Below, piece by piece: positions 8,206 to 16,388 of a stretch of DNA of 29,055 bases. The translations under genes and the position numbers were made by a program. Location of the stretch: positions 1-29,055 of IMG/VR virus record IMGVR_UViG_3300047994_000026; one strand, 5' to 3'. Each line of letters starts with the position of its first letter. Within the stretch, counting starts at the first letter, position 1. Origin of the DNA: a virus. The notes below the pieces were generated by a model, which saw only the letters and a program-made list of their open reading frames with translations, was not told the DNA's origin and did no database searches.

Positions 8206-8663
8206 TTCGCGTCTACCCGATAGTCGACCGACCTTTGCATGACGCCGGTATCGATCAAACCCTTGTTAAACCCTTTCTTATCGACGGTTCGCTTCGCATT
8301 GTCCGCAGGCCAGTCTTTTATAGCTCGAATGAAACGATCGCGCAGCGCTTCACCGATCAGGCGCAGCGATGCGGGGACGTCGTAGTTCGTCGCTTGCACG
8401 AGCGTCGATACGCGGTCTCCCATCGTGGGCGCGAGGTCCCGAATCGTATTGCGCATGAACGGTCGCGCCGGGGCGCGCGACGTACCGAACTCATTCCAGA
8501 ACGCGACGGTCGCGACCTTCAGCGACTTCCCTTTCGCGTTCACGGGATAGTCTTTATCTTCGAGGAATCCCACGGAGACAGAGCCACCCTTCCCGATCTT
8601 ATCGCCGATCTGTTTTAGCGCTCGGTCAAGATTCGCGCTCTTGATAGTGAGCTTTTGCGCCAC
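8202..8663 (-). CDS. HK97 gp10-like neck/tail completion protein
   Basis: 153 aa starting at GTG 8663, four bases after the preceding stop (8668-8670). An upstream in-frame ATG exists at 8801 but lies inside the preceding gene, so the GTG is preferred. The core reads ALKQIGDKIGKGGSVSVGFLEDKDYP, then VATVAFWNEFGTSRAPARPFMRNTIRD. The EFGT...PARPFMR motif is the hallmark of the HK97 gp10/tail completion family, which seals the connector to the tail. Overlaps the next gene by ATGA. Confidence 0.75.
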   Translation of the reverse strand: MAQKLTIKSANLDRALKQIGDKIGKGGSVSVGFLEDKDYPVNAKGKSLKVATVAFWNEFGTSRAPARPFMRNTIRDLAPTMGDRVSTLVQATNYDVPASLRLIGEALRDRFIRAIKDWPADNAKRTVDKKGFNKGLIDTGVMQRSVDYRVDAK

Positions 8664-8667
8664 GCGA

Positions 8668-9171
8668 TCACGCCCATCCGCCGTTATCCCAACCCGGCCC
8701 GAAGCCGATGTCGTACGGACCGAGCCCGTTCTGATTGCACGGGGCGGGAACGTAGTGCATGGTCCGCACGGCCGCGGTGATCGCCCAAAACTGCGCCCCA
8801 TATTTTGTCTGGTTATACCATCCGGCCTCGATCGTGGTCGGCATTTCGGCGGAGACCGAGACGCTACCTTCGCCCGCAGAGCTCACGCGGCCGACGATGC
8901 CGGGCGGTTGATTATTGTTCGCGCCGCACGGCGTAAACAATAGGCTGATATGAGCGGTCAACAAATACAGAAGCGACTGTCGGACGTTGGGATCGAATAC
9001 CGCGGAACCGCAACAGTTCGAGAGATTCAACGTCGCGAGATTAAAATTCGTCGCCAGGGTGCCGCTTGCCGCCGTCGAGAACTCGGGGTAAATGCCGATG
9101 AACTCGTCGAGATCAAAGACGACGACGCCGGGAGTAATGGGCGACGACGGCGGGCAAGCGGCAATGGTCAT
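8668..9171 (-). CDS. Head-tail connector (DUF4054 type)
   Basis: 167 aa, ATG, 3 bases after the previous stop. The segment FDLDEFIGIYPEFS at residues about 19-32 and LLTAHISLLFTPCG further on match the DUF4054 family, small helical adaptor proteins bound to the portal ring. Gene order (cement, small protein, DUF4054, gp10-like) is as in related phages. The Gly/Asn/Trp-rich C-terminus (GPYDIGFGPGWDNGGWA) is unusual and probably flexible. Confidence 0.65.
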   Translation of the reverse strand: MTIAACPPSSPITPGVVVFDLDEFIGIYPEFSTAASGTLATNFNLATLNLSNCCGSAVFDPNVRQSLLYLLTAHISLLFTPCGANNNQPPGIVGRVSSAGEGSVSVSAEMPTTIEAGWYNQTKYGAQFWAITAAVRTMHYVPAPCNQNGLGPYDIGFGPGWDNGGWA

Positions 9172-9174
9172 AGG

Positions 9175-9615
9175 TTACGCTCGAACGCCGAGCGCCGCGA
9201 GGTGCTTCTTATCGACCTCGATACCGCGCTGAAAACGCGCGTCGTTCGTGTTCGTCGGGTCGATCGGTTCGAGTCCGCTCTTGATCTCGGCGACTCGATC
9301 CTTCGCTTCCGACTTGTAGGCGGCTTCATTGGCGACCATGAACACCGCGCCATCCTTGACGAACTTCAAGCCCTTGTTGCGCTTGAACCATTCGGTCGCG
9401 AAAGCCTCATCGACTTCAGTCACGGCGAACGCGTGCTCCGCGGGGTTGCTCCGCGCGATCCGCGCCTCGTTCGCGCCAGCGATACGAACGCGCTTATCGG
9501 AGACCGGCGCGGGGATTAGGGACGTCTTCATTTCGGGCGGCTCGATCAGCTCCATGATGAAACCGAGCGGGAGCTTACAACCGATGAAGACAGTTTTTGT
9601 CGATGCGTTTGACAT
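9175..9615 (-). CDS. Conserved phage structural-region protein
   Basis: 146 aa from ATG 9615, with AGAGG ten bases upstream; an earlier in-frame start would overlap the cement gene and lacks a ribosome site. It reads KTVFIGCKLPLGFIMELIEPPEMKT, then HAFAVTEVDEAFATEWFKRNKG and, near the end, GLEPIDPTNTNDARFQRGIE. This is a recurring, functionally unnamed family next to the capsid gene in many tailed phages. It has no enzyme motif. Likely a minor head or head-completion component; function unknown. Confidence 0.55.
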   Translation of the reverse strand: MSNASTKTVFIGCKLPLGFIMELIEPPEMKTSLIPAPVSDKRVRIAGANEARIARSNPAEHAFAVTEVDEAFATEWFKRNKGLKFVKDGAVFMVANEAAYKSEAKDRVAEIKSGLEPIDPTNTNDARFQRGIEVDKKHLAALGVRA

Positions 9616-9626
9616 GCGGTAAACCT

Positions 9627-10112
9627 CTAGCTGATGAATTGATAAGGCGAAATAACACCGAGACAGTTCGGCCGTACGTTTTGGCATGTGATCCAGTTCG
9701 TTTGAATCAAGCCGCCCGTCTGTGAGGCGTAGACGATCCCGGTCGCAGGATCAATATACACCGTCGACCGGGTCGATGCACCTTGAGGGAAGCGAACGTA
9801 GAAGTCGCCCGACGTATACAGCGTGCAAGGCTTGCCCGCGCGCAGCATACGCACGGGCGGGCCGGGCGGATTCGGTTGTAAGTATGTCAGCGGCCAAAGC
9901 CCGAAGCGCGGTTGTACGAGGCCGAATCGCCCGCCAGCAATTTGCGCATTCGAGACTTCGCCCGTGATGGGGTCGGACCACGCGAAACGCCCTACCGCGA
10001 TGTCAGAGGCGCCGACGACAGTGCTCGGCGCGAGGGTAAAGACAGGATTTCGAGACGCGAAGGCGCCCTCGTAGATGCCGAACGGTGCCCGGCAAGCGAG
10101 GGCGCTTTGCAC
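9627..10112 (-). CDS. Head cement/decoration protein (second copy)
   Basis: 161 aa, GTG start four bases past the capsid stop. Blocks shared with the 11251-12204 cement protein: FAS.NP, FAW.DP.TG..SN, then GDFY..F..GAS....VY.DP.TG. Because they appear in the same order, this gene and that one are diverged paralogues flanking the capsid gene. Such gp24-like proteins clamp adjacent capsomers on the head surface. It lacks the long Gly/Thr-rich modules of the larger copy. Confidence 0.65.
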   Translation of the reverse strand: MQSALACRAPFGIYEGAFASRNPVFTLAPSTVVGASDIAVGRFAWSDPITGEVSNAQIAGGRFGLVQPRFGLWPLTYLQPNPPGPPVRMLRAGKPCTLYTSGDFYVRFPQGASTRSTVYIDPATGIVYASQTGGLIQTNWITCQNVRPNCLGVISPYQFIS

Positions 10113-10116
10113 GGTA

Positions 10117-11211
10117 CTAGCCGAGCATCGACACGATCAAGAACGGACGGTAGATGATCGTCCCGTACCCGCCGCTCGATCGCTTTTGCTTCCACGAAGA
10201 CGATTCCGTAACCATGTTGTGCGCCATCAGCTTCGAACTGAAGGCACACTCAGCGGTCTTCTGGCCTTCGAGGCTCTCGCAGATCAGTTGCACGAGTTGC
10301 CCCTGCGTGGTGCTGTACTGGACAGCCTTCTCGATACGGATGTTCGGGAAGTTCTCCTTCAGCAACACTTCGACGGAGTTCGTATTGTACTGAGTGATTT
10401 GCTTGAGGGCGACGGCGTTCGTCGGGCTCAACGCGAGCACCATATTCGTGTCTTCCGTGACCACGCCGTTCGATTGCGCCTGAAGCTGGATAAACATCCG
10501 GACGATGTCCTGATAGATCGTGTACGCGGTCGCGCTCGAAGACGTCAACCAGGAATAGGTCGGCGTGATCGGGGCGGGCAGCGCGGGATCGTTCAAGAGC
10601 CCGTAGTTTTCCAGGTTTGCGACGCCGTAGAAATAGACGTCGTTAAGCTGTTTCATGAGCGTCCGCGCGTTCGCGTCCTGTTGCTGAGTCGCCCAATCGA
10701 GCTTTGCGAGACCCGCGATTTCGAGTTCGCGCTGTCCGTACTGCAAGAAGGCTTGGAACACGAAGTTCTGACGCGAGGGGAAGTTCACGTTTGCATTGCT
10801 GATGCCGCTGTTGCTGTAGTCCCCATAAGCGGCAGTCGCGCCGACCGCTTCGGCCGTGATGAACTGCGCCGTCTCAGTAACCCAAGTGCCCTTCTGCGTC
10901 TCGCCCACGATCTGAGCGGCGACCATCGGCGACACAAGGACCTGGATAACCTTCGGGTCGAGGAAGTTCGCGAGGTAGCTCGGAACGGCCGCGTTCTGGA
11001 TCGTGACGAGTTCGCTCTGAGCATCCATTGCGCGCATTGCGCGCTCGAAATGTTTCAGGTCGACGCCCGGCTTGAGCCAACGCATTTGACCGAGAGAGCT
11101 ATCGAAGACGATGCCCTTTTCTTCCGCAAGCTGTTGGATAAGCTGCGGACCGGCGCCCGCGAGGATCGCTTCGCCGAGTGCCTTTGCATCAAACGCTAGA
11201 CCGTTACGCAT
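10117..11211 (-). CDS. Major capsid protein (DUF2184 type)
   Basis: 364 aa, ATG, AGGAAA nine bases upstream. Starts MRNGLAFDAKALGEAILAGAG and includes HFERAMRAMDAQSELVTIQNAAVPSYLANFLDPKVIQVLVSPMVAAQIVGE, followed by KGTWVTETAQFITAEA and ...SGISNANVNFPSRQNFVFQAFLQYGQRELEIAGLAKLDWATQQQDANARTLMKQLN. The pattern resembles DUF2184 capsid proteins of the HK97 fold. Location between head protease/cement and connector genes fits. It forms the icosahedral shell; N-terminal residues are probably cleaved by the upstream protease during maturation (inferred). Confidence 0.85.
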   Translation of the reverse strand: MRNGLAFDAKALGEAILAGAGPQLIQQLAEEKGIVFDSSLGQMRWLKPGVDLKHFERAMRAMDAQSELVTIQNAAVPSYLANFLDPKVIQVLVSPMVAAQIVGETQKGTWVTETAQFITAEAVGATAAYGDYSNSGISNANVNFPSRQNFVFQAFLQYGQRELEIAGLAKLDWATQQQDANARTLMKQLNDVYFYGVANLENYGLLNDPALPAPITPTYSWLTSSSATAYTIYQDIVRMFIQLQAQSNGVVTEDTNMVLALSPTNAVALKQITQYNTNSVEVLLKENFPNIRIEKAVQYSTTQGQLVQLICESLEGQKTAECAFSSKLMAHNMVTESSSWKQKRSSGGYGTIIYRPFLIVSMLG

Positions 11212-11250
11212 GTGTGTTTTCCTGATTCCTGTCCGTTAAACCGTTGAAAC

Positions 11251-12204
11251 CTAGCCGACCGGCAACGATGTGATCACGCCGACCTGGCCTTGGGCGCCCT
11301 TGATCGTCGTGCTCGACACAGTGCCCGTGTACGAGACCTGATACGTTCCGTCTCCGCCCGCCGTGCCGGTCAATTGCGAGAGAATCTGCGTCGTCGCCGG
11401 GATGCCGGTCCCGGTGATCCAGTCGCCGACAGCGATCGCACCGGAGCCCACGGCCGAAACCGTCAGGACGCCCGCCTGCCCGGTCGCATCCGGAGCGATC
11501 GAACCAGTCGCCGAGAAACCGGCGTCGACCGCCGAACCGACCGTGAACTGAGTCGCCTGCGGTCCGTAAGTCGTCACCGTGCCCGAAGAAACGGCCGGGA
11601 TCGTGGTCCCGTTCACGTTCGCCAGGTTATAGGTGCCGTCGCCGCCCGTGCCCGACCCTTCGCTGGCGATGTAGGTGCCTTCCGGCAGACCCGCGATCGT
11701 CACAAGCTGGCCGACTGCCAGCGTACCGGAGGCGACCGCCGTGACTGTCATCACGCCGCCCGCGGCGATCGACGCCGTGACGGACGAGCCTGCCACGGCC
11801 GGGGCGCCCGCCGTGGCGGCGCCGGTCACGGGGTCGGCGTAAACCGTCTCCCCGACCGTGGCGCCGCCAAGGAACAGCGCGTAGAAGTCGCCGTAGGACA
11901 TGCCCGTAACCATGTTGCCCGGCACGACTTCGAGGGTCGCGATTCCAAGGAACTGAGTGATCAGCCCCTGATTCTCGCGATGCACGAAGCCCAAGAAGGC
12001 GTTCGGCTTGTAGTAATTCGACGCGATGCCCGTGGTCGGATCGAACCACGCGAAGGCGGCGACGGTCGTGCCCGCGGCCGGAGCAACGAACTGTCCGGGG
12101 CCTGCAATGACGGAGCCGCGAGGATTCGTGGACGCGAAATCGCCGGGGACCGCGATCGGAAGCTCGTTATTGACGAAGCTCTGAAAACCTGTACGAAGGG
12201 GCAT
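11251..12204 (-). CDS. Head cement/decoration protein with two beta modules
   Basis: 317 aa, ATG, AGGAAC upstream. Residues 1-130 resemble gp24-type cement proteins (FASTNPRG, FAWFDPTTGIASN, GDFYALFLGGATVGETVYADPVTG). Residues 143-211 and 232-302 are two copies of a beta module with shared pattern (V.TV.AV.SG...VG, then TG..GGDGTY). A third, less regular relative sits in the sheath. The core would stabilise the capsid lattice; the modules would project outward and may bind surfaces. Ends ...VGVITSLPVG. Confidence 0.7.
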   Translation of the reverse strand: MPLRTGFQSFVNNELPIAVPGDFASTNPRGSVIAGPGQFVAPAAGTTVAAFAWFDPTTGIASNYYKPNAFLGFVHRENQGLITQFLGIATLEVVPGNMVTGMSYGDFYALFLGGATVGETVYADPVTGAATAGAPAVAGSSVTASIAAGGVMTVTAVASGTLAVGQLVTIAGLPEGTYIASEGSGTGGDGTYNLANVNGTTIPAVSSGTVTTYGPQATQFTVGSAVDAGFSATGSIAPDATGQAGVLTVSAVGSGAIAVGDWITGTGIPATTQILSQLTGTAGGDGTYQVSYTGTVSSTTIKGAQGQVGVITSLPVG

Positions 12205-12219
12205 GTGTGCTGTTCCTGT

Positions 12220-13536
12220 TTACTTACGGCCGAAGATGGAGTCGATCGTGTGCTCGGACTGCGGAGCCGCATCGAGCGCCACGGTTGCGCCCTTACGAGC
12301 GCGGATTTCTGCGGAGACGATCGCGGGCAACGCAGAGGCGTGGACGCCTTTGTGCGCGACCTTTACCTGATCAAGCGCGAAACGATAGACCGCTTCGGCG
12401 GAATCCATCGCGACGGTGATCGGACCGACTAGGGCGGCGACATCGCGCTTCGCCTGTTCGCGAGCTTCGACGCGGGCGACCGCTTCGTCGCTGGCACGCT
12501 TCACGGCGAGATCGAGTTCGCTCTTGCTCACGGAGTCTGAAGCCTTGTCGTCTTTCTTCGGCTCCGGCTCGTCGGAATCCTTCGCCTTGTCCTTCGCCTT
12601 GTCCTTGCCCATCTTGCGATCGGCGGCGCGAGCATCACGAGCCGCCTTGCGAGCGTCGCGGGCCTTCTTGCGATCACCGCGAGCGACTTCGTCTTTCTCC
12701 ATTTCATCCATTGCTTCCTCGCGGGCGTCGCAGGCTTCCTCGCGGGCATCCATTGCCGCCTCGCGGTCTTCGTCGTAAGCCTCCGGCATGTCTTCGTCTT
12801 TCGCCTTGTCGAGCGCGAGATCGATCTTCGTCTTCTGCGCCTCGTCGAGCGCGAGAACGGTCGAGAGAGCGGCGAGGATTGCGGGGAACTTATAAGCCAT
12901 TTTAGATAGTCCTATGGGCTGATGATCGTTTACAAATACGTCCGGGCCTGCGCGCCCTTCGCGCACTAGCGCGACATGGTTTCCGATAATATCTCGCATC
13001 ACGCCGTCGTATTCAACCCCATCCGGAGAGACGCCCGGCGTCATGTCCGCCCGGTATCGGTAGGAGCTTGAAAGCTGCGCCGTTTGCTTCGCCAGGATTG
13101 CGTCGATCGCGCGCTGATCGTGAACGGTGAGCGACGTTTTCAAGTACGGATGCTCGAAACGAACATCGGAGCCTAAAGAGCCGACCCAATGCTCGCGCTG
13201 TACGTCCGTCGCGTCGACGGGGACATGCGTATCGAGCAATTGCAGGCGCGCGAAAGATGCCGCGCCCTTCGCGAGTTCGGCTGGATCGCGATAGAGGTTA
13301 TAAACCTTATCCGGGTCGAGACCGAGCGCTTCCGAATCGGGAATCTCGCGGCCGTAATACGGATTGACCGTCGCCTTCGAGATATTCGTCACAGCGATAT
13401 GAAGGCGCTGATCTTTGTCGTACGTCCGAACCGAAGCACGATCGGCGGCGAGAACTCGCAATGTATTGAGTTCGCGCGTAAGTCGCGGGCGCGGAGCACG
13501 ATCGAAGGCGAGGCGAAGTTCAGACCGTAGGGACAT
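12220..13536 (-). CDS. Head maturation protease (DUF2213 type) with scaffold-like tail
   Basis: 438 aa. Residues 1-210 resemble DUF2213 proteins (KDQRLHIAVTNISKATVNPYYGREIP, ARLQLLDTHVPVDATD, LSSSYRYRADMTPGVS, VALVREGRAG), known or predicted prohead proteases with a serine-protease-like domain. Residues about 250-345 are a highly charged Lys/Glu/Asp/Arg tract (REEACDAREEAMDEMEK, KAKDKAKDSDEPEPKKD), suited to a scaffold that is cleaved and removed. A helical C-terminal domain follows. It would cut capsid and scaffold in the prohead. The ATG at 13536 has no ribosome site but lies seven bases past a -10-like GATACT. Confidence 0.75.
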   Translation of the reverse strand: MSLRSELRLAFDRAPRPRLTRELNTLRVLAADRASVRTYDKDQRLHIAVTNISKATVNPYYGREIPDSEALGLDPDKVYNLYRDPAELAKGAASFARLQLLDTHVPVDATDVQREHWVGSLGSDVRFEHPYLKTSLTVHDQRAIDAILAKQTAQLSSSYRYRADMTPGVSPDGVEYDGVMRDIIGNHVALVREGRAGPDVFVNDHQPIGLSKMAYKFPAILAALSTVLALDEAQKTKIDLALDKAKDEDMPEAYDEDREAAMDAREEACDAREEAMDEMEKDEVARGDRKKARDARKAARDARAADRKMGKDKAKDKAKDSDEPEPKKDDKASDSVSKSELDLAVKRASDEAVARVEAREQAKRDVAALVGPITVAMDSAEAVYRFALDQVKVAHKGVHASALPAIVSAEIRARKGATVALDAAPQSEHTIDSIFGRK

Positions 13537-13543
13537 AACCGAG

Positions 13544-13573
13544 AGTATCGCCCGGCCACGCCCCTGCGTTCAA
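13544..13573 (-). promoter_or_regulatory. Candidate promoter before head protease gene
   Basis: Minus strand TTGAAC (13573-13568), 18-base spacer, GATACT (13549-13544), each four of six to consensus. It would start RNA near 13537, at the ATG of the next gene, so the transcript would be nearly leaderless. The gap is 41 bases. Suggestive only. Confidence 0.3.
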
Positions 13574-13577
13574 CCCC

Positions 13578-14093
13578 TTACCGGATGACGGTACGCGCCG
13601 CCAGGTCTTTGCGGTACTCGTCCGCGGGCGTGTCCATACCGCGCGACGATCCGCCGTGTGGAAGCGCGGAAGGCTCGCTCGGCGGAGCGGGCGGCGCCGG
13701 GAGACGCGCGCCCGGCGCGAGCGGAGCGCCGCCGTATACCTCGTGAAGCTCTTGAGACAAGGCGAGCGCCCGCCACGCGAGGGCGTTCGCTTCAGTTAGG
13801 ATCATTTCGACGAGCGTCGCGCGATCCTCGTCGCAGAGCGCTATATGCGGAATCTGTAACGAGTCGATGTACCGCTTAATATCGCCGATGTCGACGGTGT
13901 GCCTGATGATGCAATCCGCGTGATCGCCCGACTTGCCGCGCGCATGGTGCATCGGCTCGCCGGGGTTGTGCTTATCGTTCCCCAGCTTCGAGTGTTTCGC
14001 TACGCCCGCGAGCGCGGCCGGGAAGTACGCGACGGCGCCAGAATAAAGCGGGTACTCTTTGCGCTCGGCGCTGTCGGTCGGTAGTGTCAACAT
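13578..14093 (-). CDS. dATP/dGTP diphosphohydrolase, DUF5664 (MazZ-like)
   Basis: 171 aa. ATG at 14093 overlaps the upstream TAA (TAATG). The core reads ERKEYPLYSGAVAYFPAALAGVAKHSKLGNDKHNPGEPMHHARGKSGDHADCIIRHTVDIGD, the typical DUF5664 domain (dATP/dGTP diphosphohydrolase N-terminal), found in MazG-type all-helical NTP pyrophosphatases. Residues 116-171 are Pro/Gly rich and probably linker. A hydrolase acting on dATP/dGTP would shift the deoxynucleotide pool. In some phages MazZ accompanies PurZ and 2-aminoadenine (Z) DNA; PurZ is not in this window. Function is from family memory. Confidence 0.65.
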   Translation of the reverse strand: MLTLPTDSAERKEYPLYSGAVAYFPAALAGVAKHSKLGNDKHNPGEPMHHARGKSGDHADCIIRHTVDIGDIKRYIDSLQIPHIALCDEDRATLVEMILTEANALAWRALALSQELHEVYGGAPLAPGARLPAPPAPPSEPSALPHGGSSRGMDTPADEYRKDLAARTVIR

Positions 14094-14527
14094 TATGCCG
14101 CCTCCGCGATGACGCGAGCGTGTAGGATCGCCGAAACGGTAAGGCGATGCGTCTGGAACGTCGCGCCGCCCGACGCGTAAATGAAAAATCGGAACTTCGG
14201 ATGTAACAAGCCGACCGTCGCTTCGAGACGCGCACCGCGGGATTGCTCCCAACCCGATAGAAAAACTATTCCCTCGATGCCTCCATCGGCGATCAGTTTG
14301 ACGTCGCGCGCGAGGAAATCTCCCCAAGTCTTTGCTCCGTCCTTTGTGCCCGTGCCGGGCGCACCGTCCGGCGATGCGAGCGCGGCACCTTTGTCTTCCT
14401 CGTCGTCGATTTCGGCCGGGCTCACAACGTCCCAACCACGTGCGCGGAGATCCGCGGCCGCGGCAAAGAATGCTGGGAAATTGAATTGCGGTAGGCCCGA
14501 CATAGGCCCCGCGAGATATATCTTCAT
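14093..14527 (-). CDS. DUF4406 nucleoside 2-deoxyribosyltransferase-like protein
   Basis: 144 aa, ATG. Begins MKIYLAGPMSGLPQFNFPAFFAAAADLRARGWDVVSP and contains KTWGDFLARDVKLIADGGIEGIVFLSGWEQSRGARLEATVGLL. These are the GPM.G, D..L and G.E.S.GA..E motifs of DUF4406, a fold related to nucleoside 2-deoxyribosyltransferases that handle modified or free nucleotides. Its overlap with the MazZ-like gene downstream and proximity to the A1-like gene point to a nucleotide-metabolism cassette. A Gly/Asp-rich insert near residues 44-63 looks like a loop. Substrate is unknown. Confidence 0.7.
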   Translation of the reverse strand: MKIYLAGPMSGLPQFNFPAFFAAAADLRARGWDVVSPAEIDDEEDKGAALASPDGAPGTGTKDGAKTWGDFLARDVKLIADGGIEGIVFLSGWEQSRGARLEATVGLLHPKFRFFIYASGGATFQTHRLTVSAILHARVIAEAA

Positions 14528-14558
14528 TGCGTGCGGTCTCCGTGTTGCGTGCGGAAAA

Positions 14559-16037
14559 TCAAGCCTTATACGCGCCCTCGATGTACCTCACGATCTGGCG
14601 CTTAGAATCCCATTGCGTGAGAACGTCGGCGTTCGTCCATCCGTTCAGCCCGTGATTGTATTCGAGGCGTAGCCGCGTCTTTGTACCGGCGCCATAGTTT
14701 CCCTCGTAGATATAATCCGTGTGGCGATGAAACGTCACCGACTTATCGCCCATGTGCGCGAAGCTCTTAGCCGAGCCCTTGGCGCCGTTCGCGCCGATAT
14801 CCCCGTGTAGCCCGTGCTCGATGCCGCCAGGCGCGAAACTCTCGTCGAGGTCGAGAAGACGAATGTTCTTTTGCATCCCGTACTTCGTGAACCAATAATG
14901 AAGCGGGTCGGGGTACTCGGCGCCCTTCGGCGTCATCTTCGCGTGCCGACGCATATGAAGCGCCGTCTCTAGCCCGAACTCCGAGTTCTCGTGATCCGTG
15001 CGCCAGTTGAAATCGCGCGCGAGCCACCGACGCAGCATGTCGTTATGATTCGAGGCTTGTACGACGAGCGTCGACTTCGGGAAATCATGCGCAAGCTGAT
15101 TCGTCCAATTGATCGCGCGCTTCACTTCGAGCTTGATATCGCTGCGCCCGGCGTCATGCTTTGCCGCACCGATAAAGGGATCGTCGCGGTGATGCGGGTT
15201 TACCGCGTAGCTATCGAGAAGATCGGGCAACACGATCGCGCCGGGACTGACGTCGATAATAAGCTGTTTTGTCGCTTCCATCACGACCGGGTCGATGTAA
15301 TCGACATGGATATCGCCGCAACCGAGCGCGAGCGCGGGCGGCGCTTTGCCTACCTTGCCGTTCGGATAGTAGACGAGACCGAGCACGCCATCGGTTGCGC
15401 TGTTGTGCGTCTTCGAGTAGTGGAATTGCCGGATGTGGAACTTGTCGCCGTCCACATCGAGCAAGAGCGCGGACAAGGAATGGTGGAACTCGCTAACCTT
15501 GCCGAGTTTTGCAAGCGTGTAGTTCTCGACGGTACACGCGCCGGTCGTCGTCAAGAGCTTGCCCATTTTCCCGGACGGGACCGGCACGATACGCGAAGCC
15601 AGCTTCGTGTGACCGTAGATCGCCGAAGCCGCGCCGGATACTGCGTCGAAGCCCGACAGCGGTTGCGCCGCGGTCGGTTGCGTCGGGATGTCCGCGAACA
15701 GCGTTAAGTTCTTGTTGATATCCAAACGCCGCGACCAAAGGAACGGGCCTACCTCTTTTGCCCAGTGCTCCGCGTTGTTCTGAGACCCCGACCATACCGA
15801 CGTCGGATTCTTATAGCGCAGCGGGATTACGAAAATTTCTCGTTTTTCCCGCTTTGCTTTGTTGCGAAGGATTTGCCAGAACTCCGGATGGACCGGCGTC
15901 GCGTTCTGCGCAGCGACCACGATCGCGCGTCGCCAGTTCGGCGGCAAAGCGCGATGGAAATCGATCGTGATCTGTGACGCCTCCGCAAACGGATTCGTTA
16001 GCTTGCGGAGTTCGCTCAGTGTGCCGGAGTTCTTCAT
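14559..16037 (-). CDS. T5 A1-like metallophosphoesterase (putative DNase/DNA transfer)
   Basis: 492 aa, ATG with AGAGGG nine bases upstream. The N-terminal third is alpha/beta (ATPVHPEFWQILRNKAKREKREIFVIPLRYKNPTSVWS). The catalytic part carries the metal-binding motifs of calcineurin-like phosphoesterases in order: GDIHVD (241-246), PDLLD (271-275), SNHND (329-333), EHGLHGD (407-413) and HRHTD (437-441). The IPLRYKNPTS segment is also typical of phage T5 A1 and its relatives. T5 A1 is needed for host DNA degradation and completing DNA entry. Located in a structural operon, it may be packaged or expressed late; substrate is inferred. Confidence 0.65.
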   Translation of the reverse strand: MKNSGTLSELRKLTNPFAEASQITIDFHRALPPNWRRAIVVAAQNATPVHPEFWQILRNKAKREKREIFVIPLRYKNPTSVWSGSQNNAEHWAKEVGPFLWSRRLDINKNLTLFADIPTQPTAAQPLSGFDAVSGAASAIYGHTKLASRIVPVPSGKMGKLLTTTGACTVENYTLAKLGKVSEFHHSLSALLLDVDGDKFHIRQFHYSKTHNSATDGVLGLVYYPNGKVGKAPPALALGCGDIHVDYIDPVVMEATKQLIIDVSPGAIVLPDLLDSYAVNPHHRDDPFIGAAKHDAGRSDIKLEVKRAINWTNQLAHDFPKSTLVVQASNHNDMLRRWLARDFNWRTDHENSEFGLETALHMRRHAKMTPKGAEYPDPLHYWFTKYGMQKNIRLLDLDESFAPGGIEHGLHGDIGANGAKGSAKSFAHMGDKSVTFHRHTDYIYEGNYGAGTKTRLRLEYNHGLNGWTNADVLTQWDSKRQIVRYIEGAYKA

Positions 16038-16049
16038 TGCTAGGCCCTC

Positions 16050-16388
16050 TTAGACGGTGACATCGCGCGCGAGCGCTCTGCGAATTTGCTCTTGCTCTTT
16101 CCGGATAATTGTCGCGTCGGCCGGATTCGGGAACCATACCTGGTAGGCTTTGTTTCCGGCGCCGACTTCGTTCACGGCGACGACATGCTTCGTATATTCA
16201 GCTTTGACGAGCTTCAGATGGATCTGATTTACACCAGCTTCGCGCATAAATTGCTGTTCTTTCATGTAGTGAACTCCGCGCGCCTTCAGCGTGGCGAATT
16301 GCTTCGCGATCTTGCTGCGTGCGATCACGCGCGGGTCGGAGGTAGCGCGAAGCGCGTCAAGCGTAACGGTTGATTTCTTCTTGCTCAT
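16050..16388 (-). CDS. Small basic hypothetical protein
   Basis: 112 aa, ATG coupled (ATGA) to the HslV-like gene's stop. Very basic (MSKKKSTVTL..., RKEQEQIRRALARDVTV). Residues 22-62 look helical (VIARSKIAKQFATLKARGVHYMKEQQFMREAG) and could form a winged-helix or helical DNA-binding unit, but I cannot name a family. It lies between the HslV-like and A1-like genes and is probably cotranscribed with them. Function unknown. Confidence 0.6.
   Translation of the reverse strand: MSKKKSTVTLDALRATSDPRVIARSKIAKQFATLKARGVHYMKEQQFMREAGVNQIHLKLVKAEYTKHVVAVNEVGAGNKAYQVWFPNPADATIIRKEQEQIRRALARDVTV

Noticed and set aside
10075-11199. 374-codon plus-strand ORF opposite the major capsid gene
   Set aside because: Antisense shadow of a GC-rich gene; Arg/Leu/Asp-rich composition, no family, and the capsid reading is clear.
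11290-12432. 380-codon plus-strand ORF opposite the cement gene
   Set aside because: Shadow; highly Arg/Gly/Asp-rich nonsense composition and no ribosome site.
14991-15707. 238-codon plus-strand ORF opposite the A1-like gene
   Set aside because: Shadow of the minus-strand gene, whose motifs are complete.
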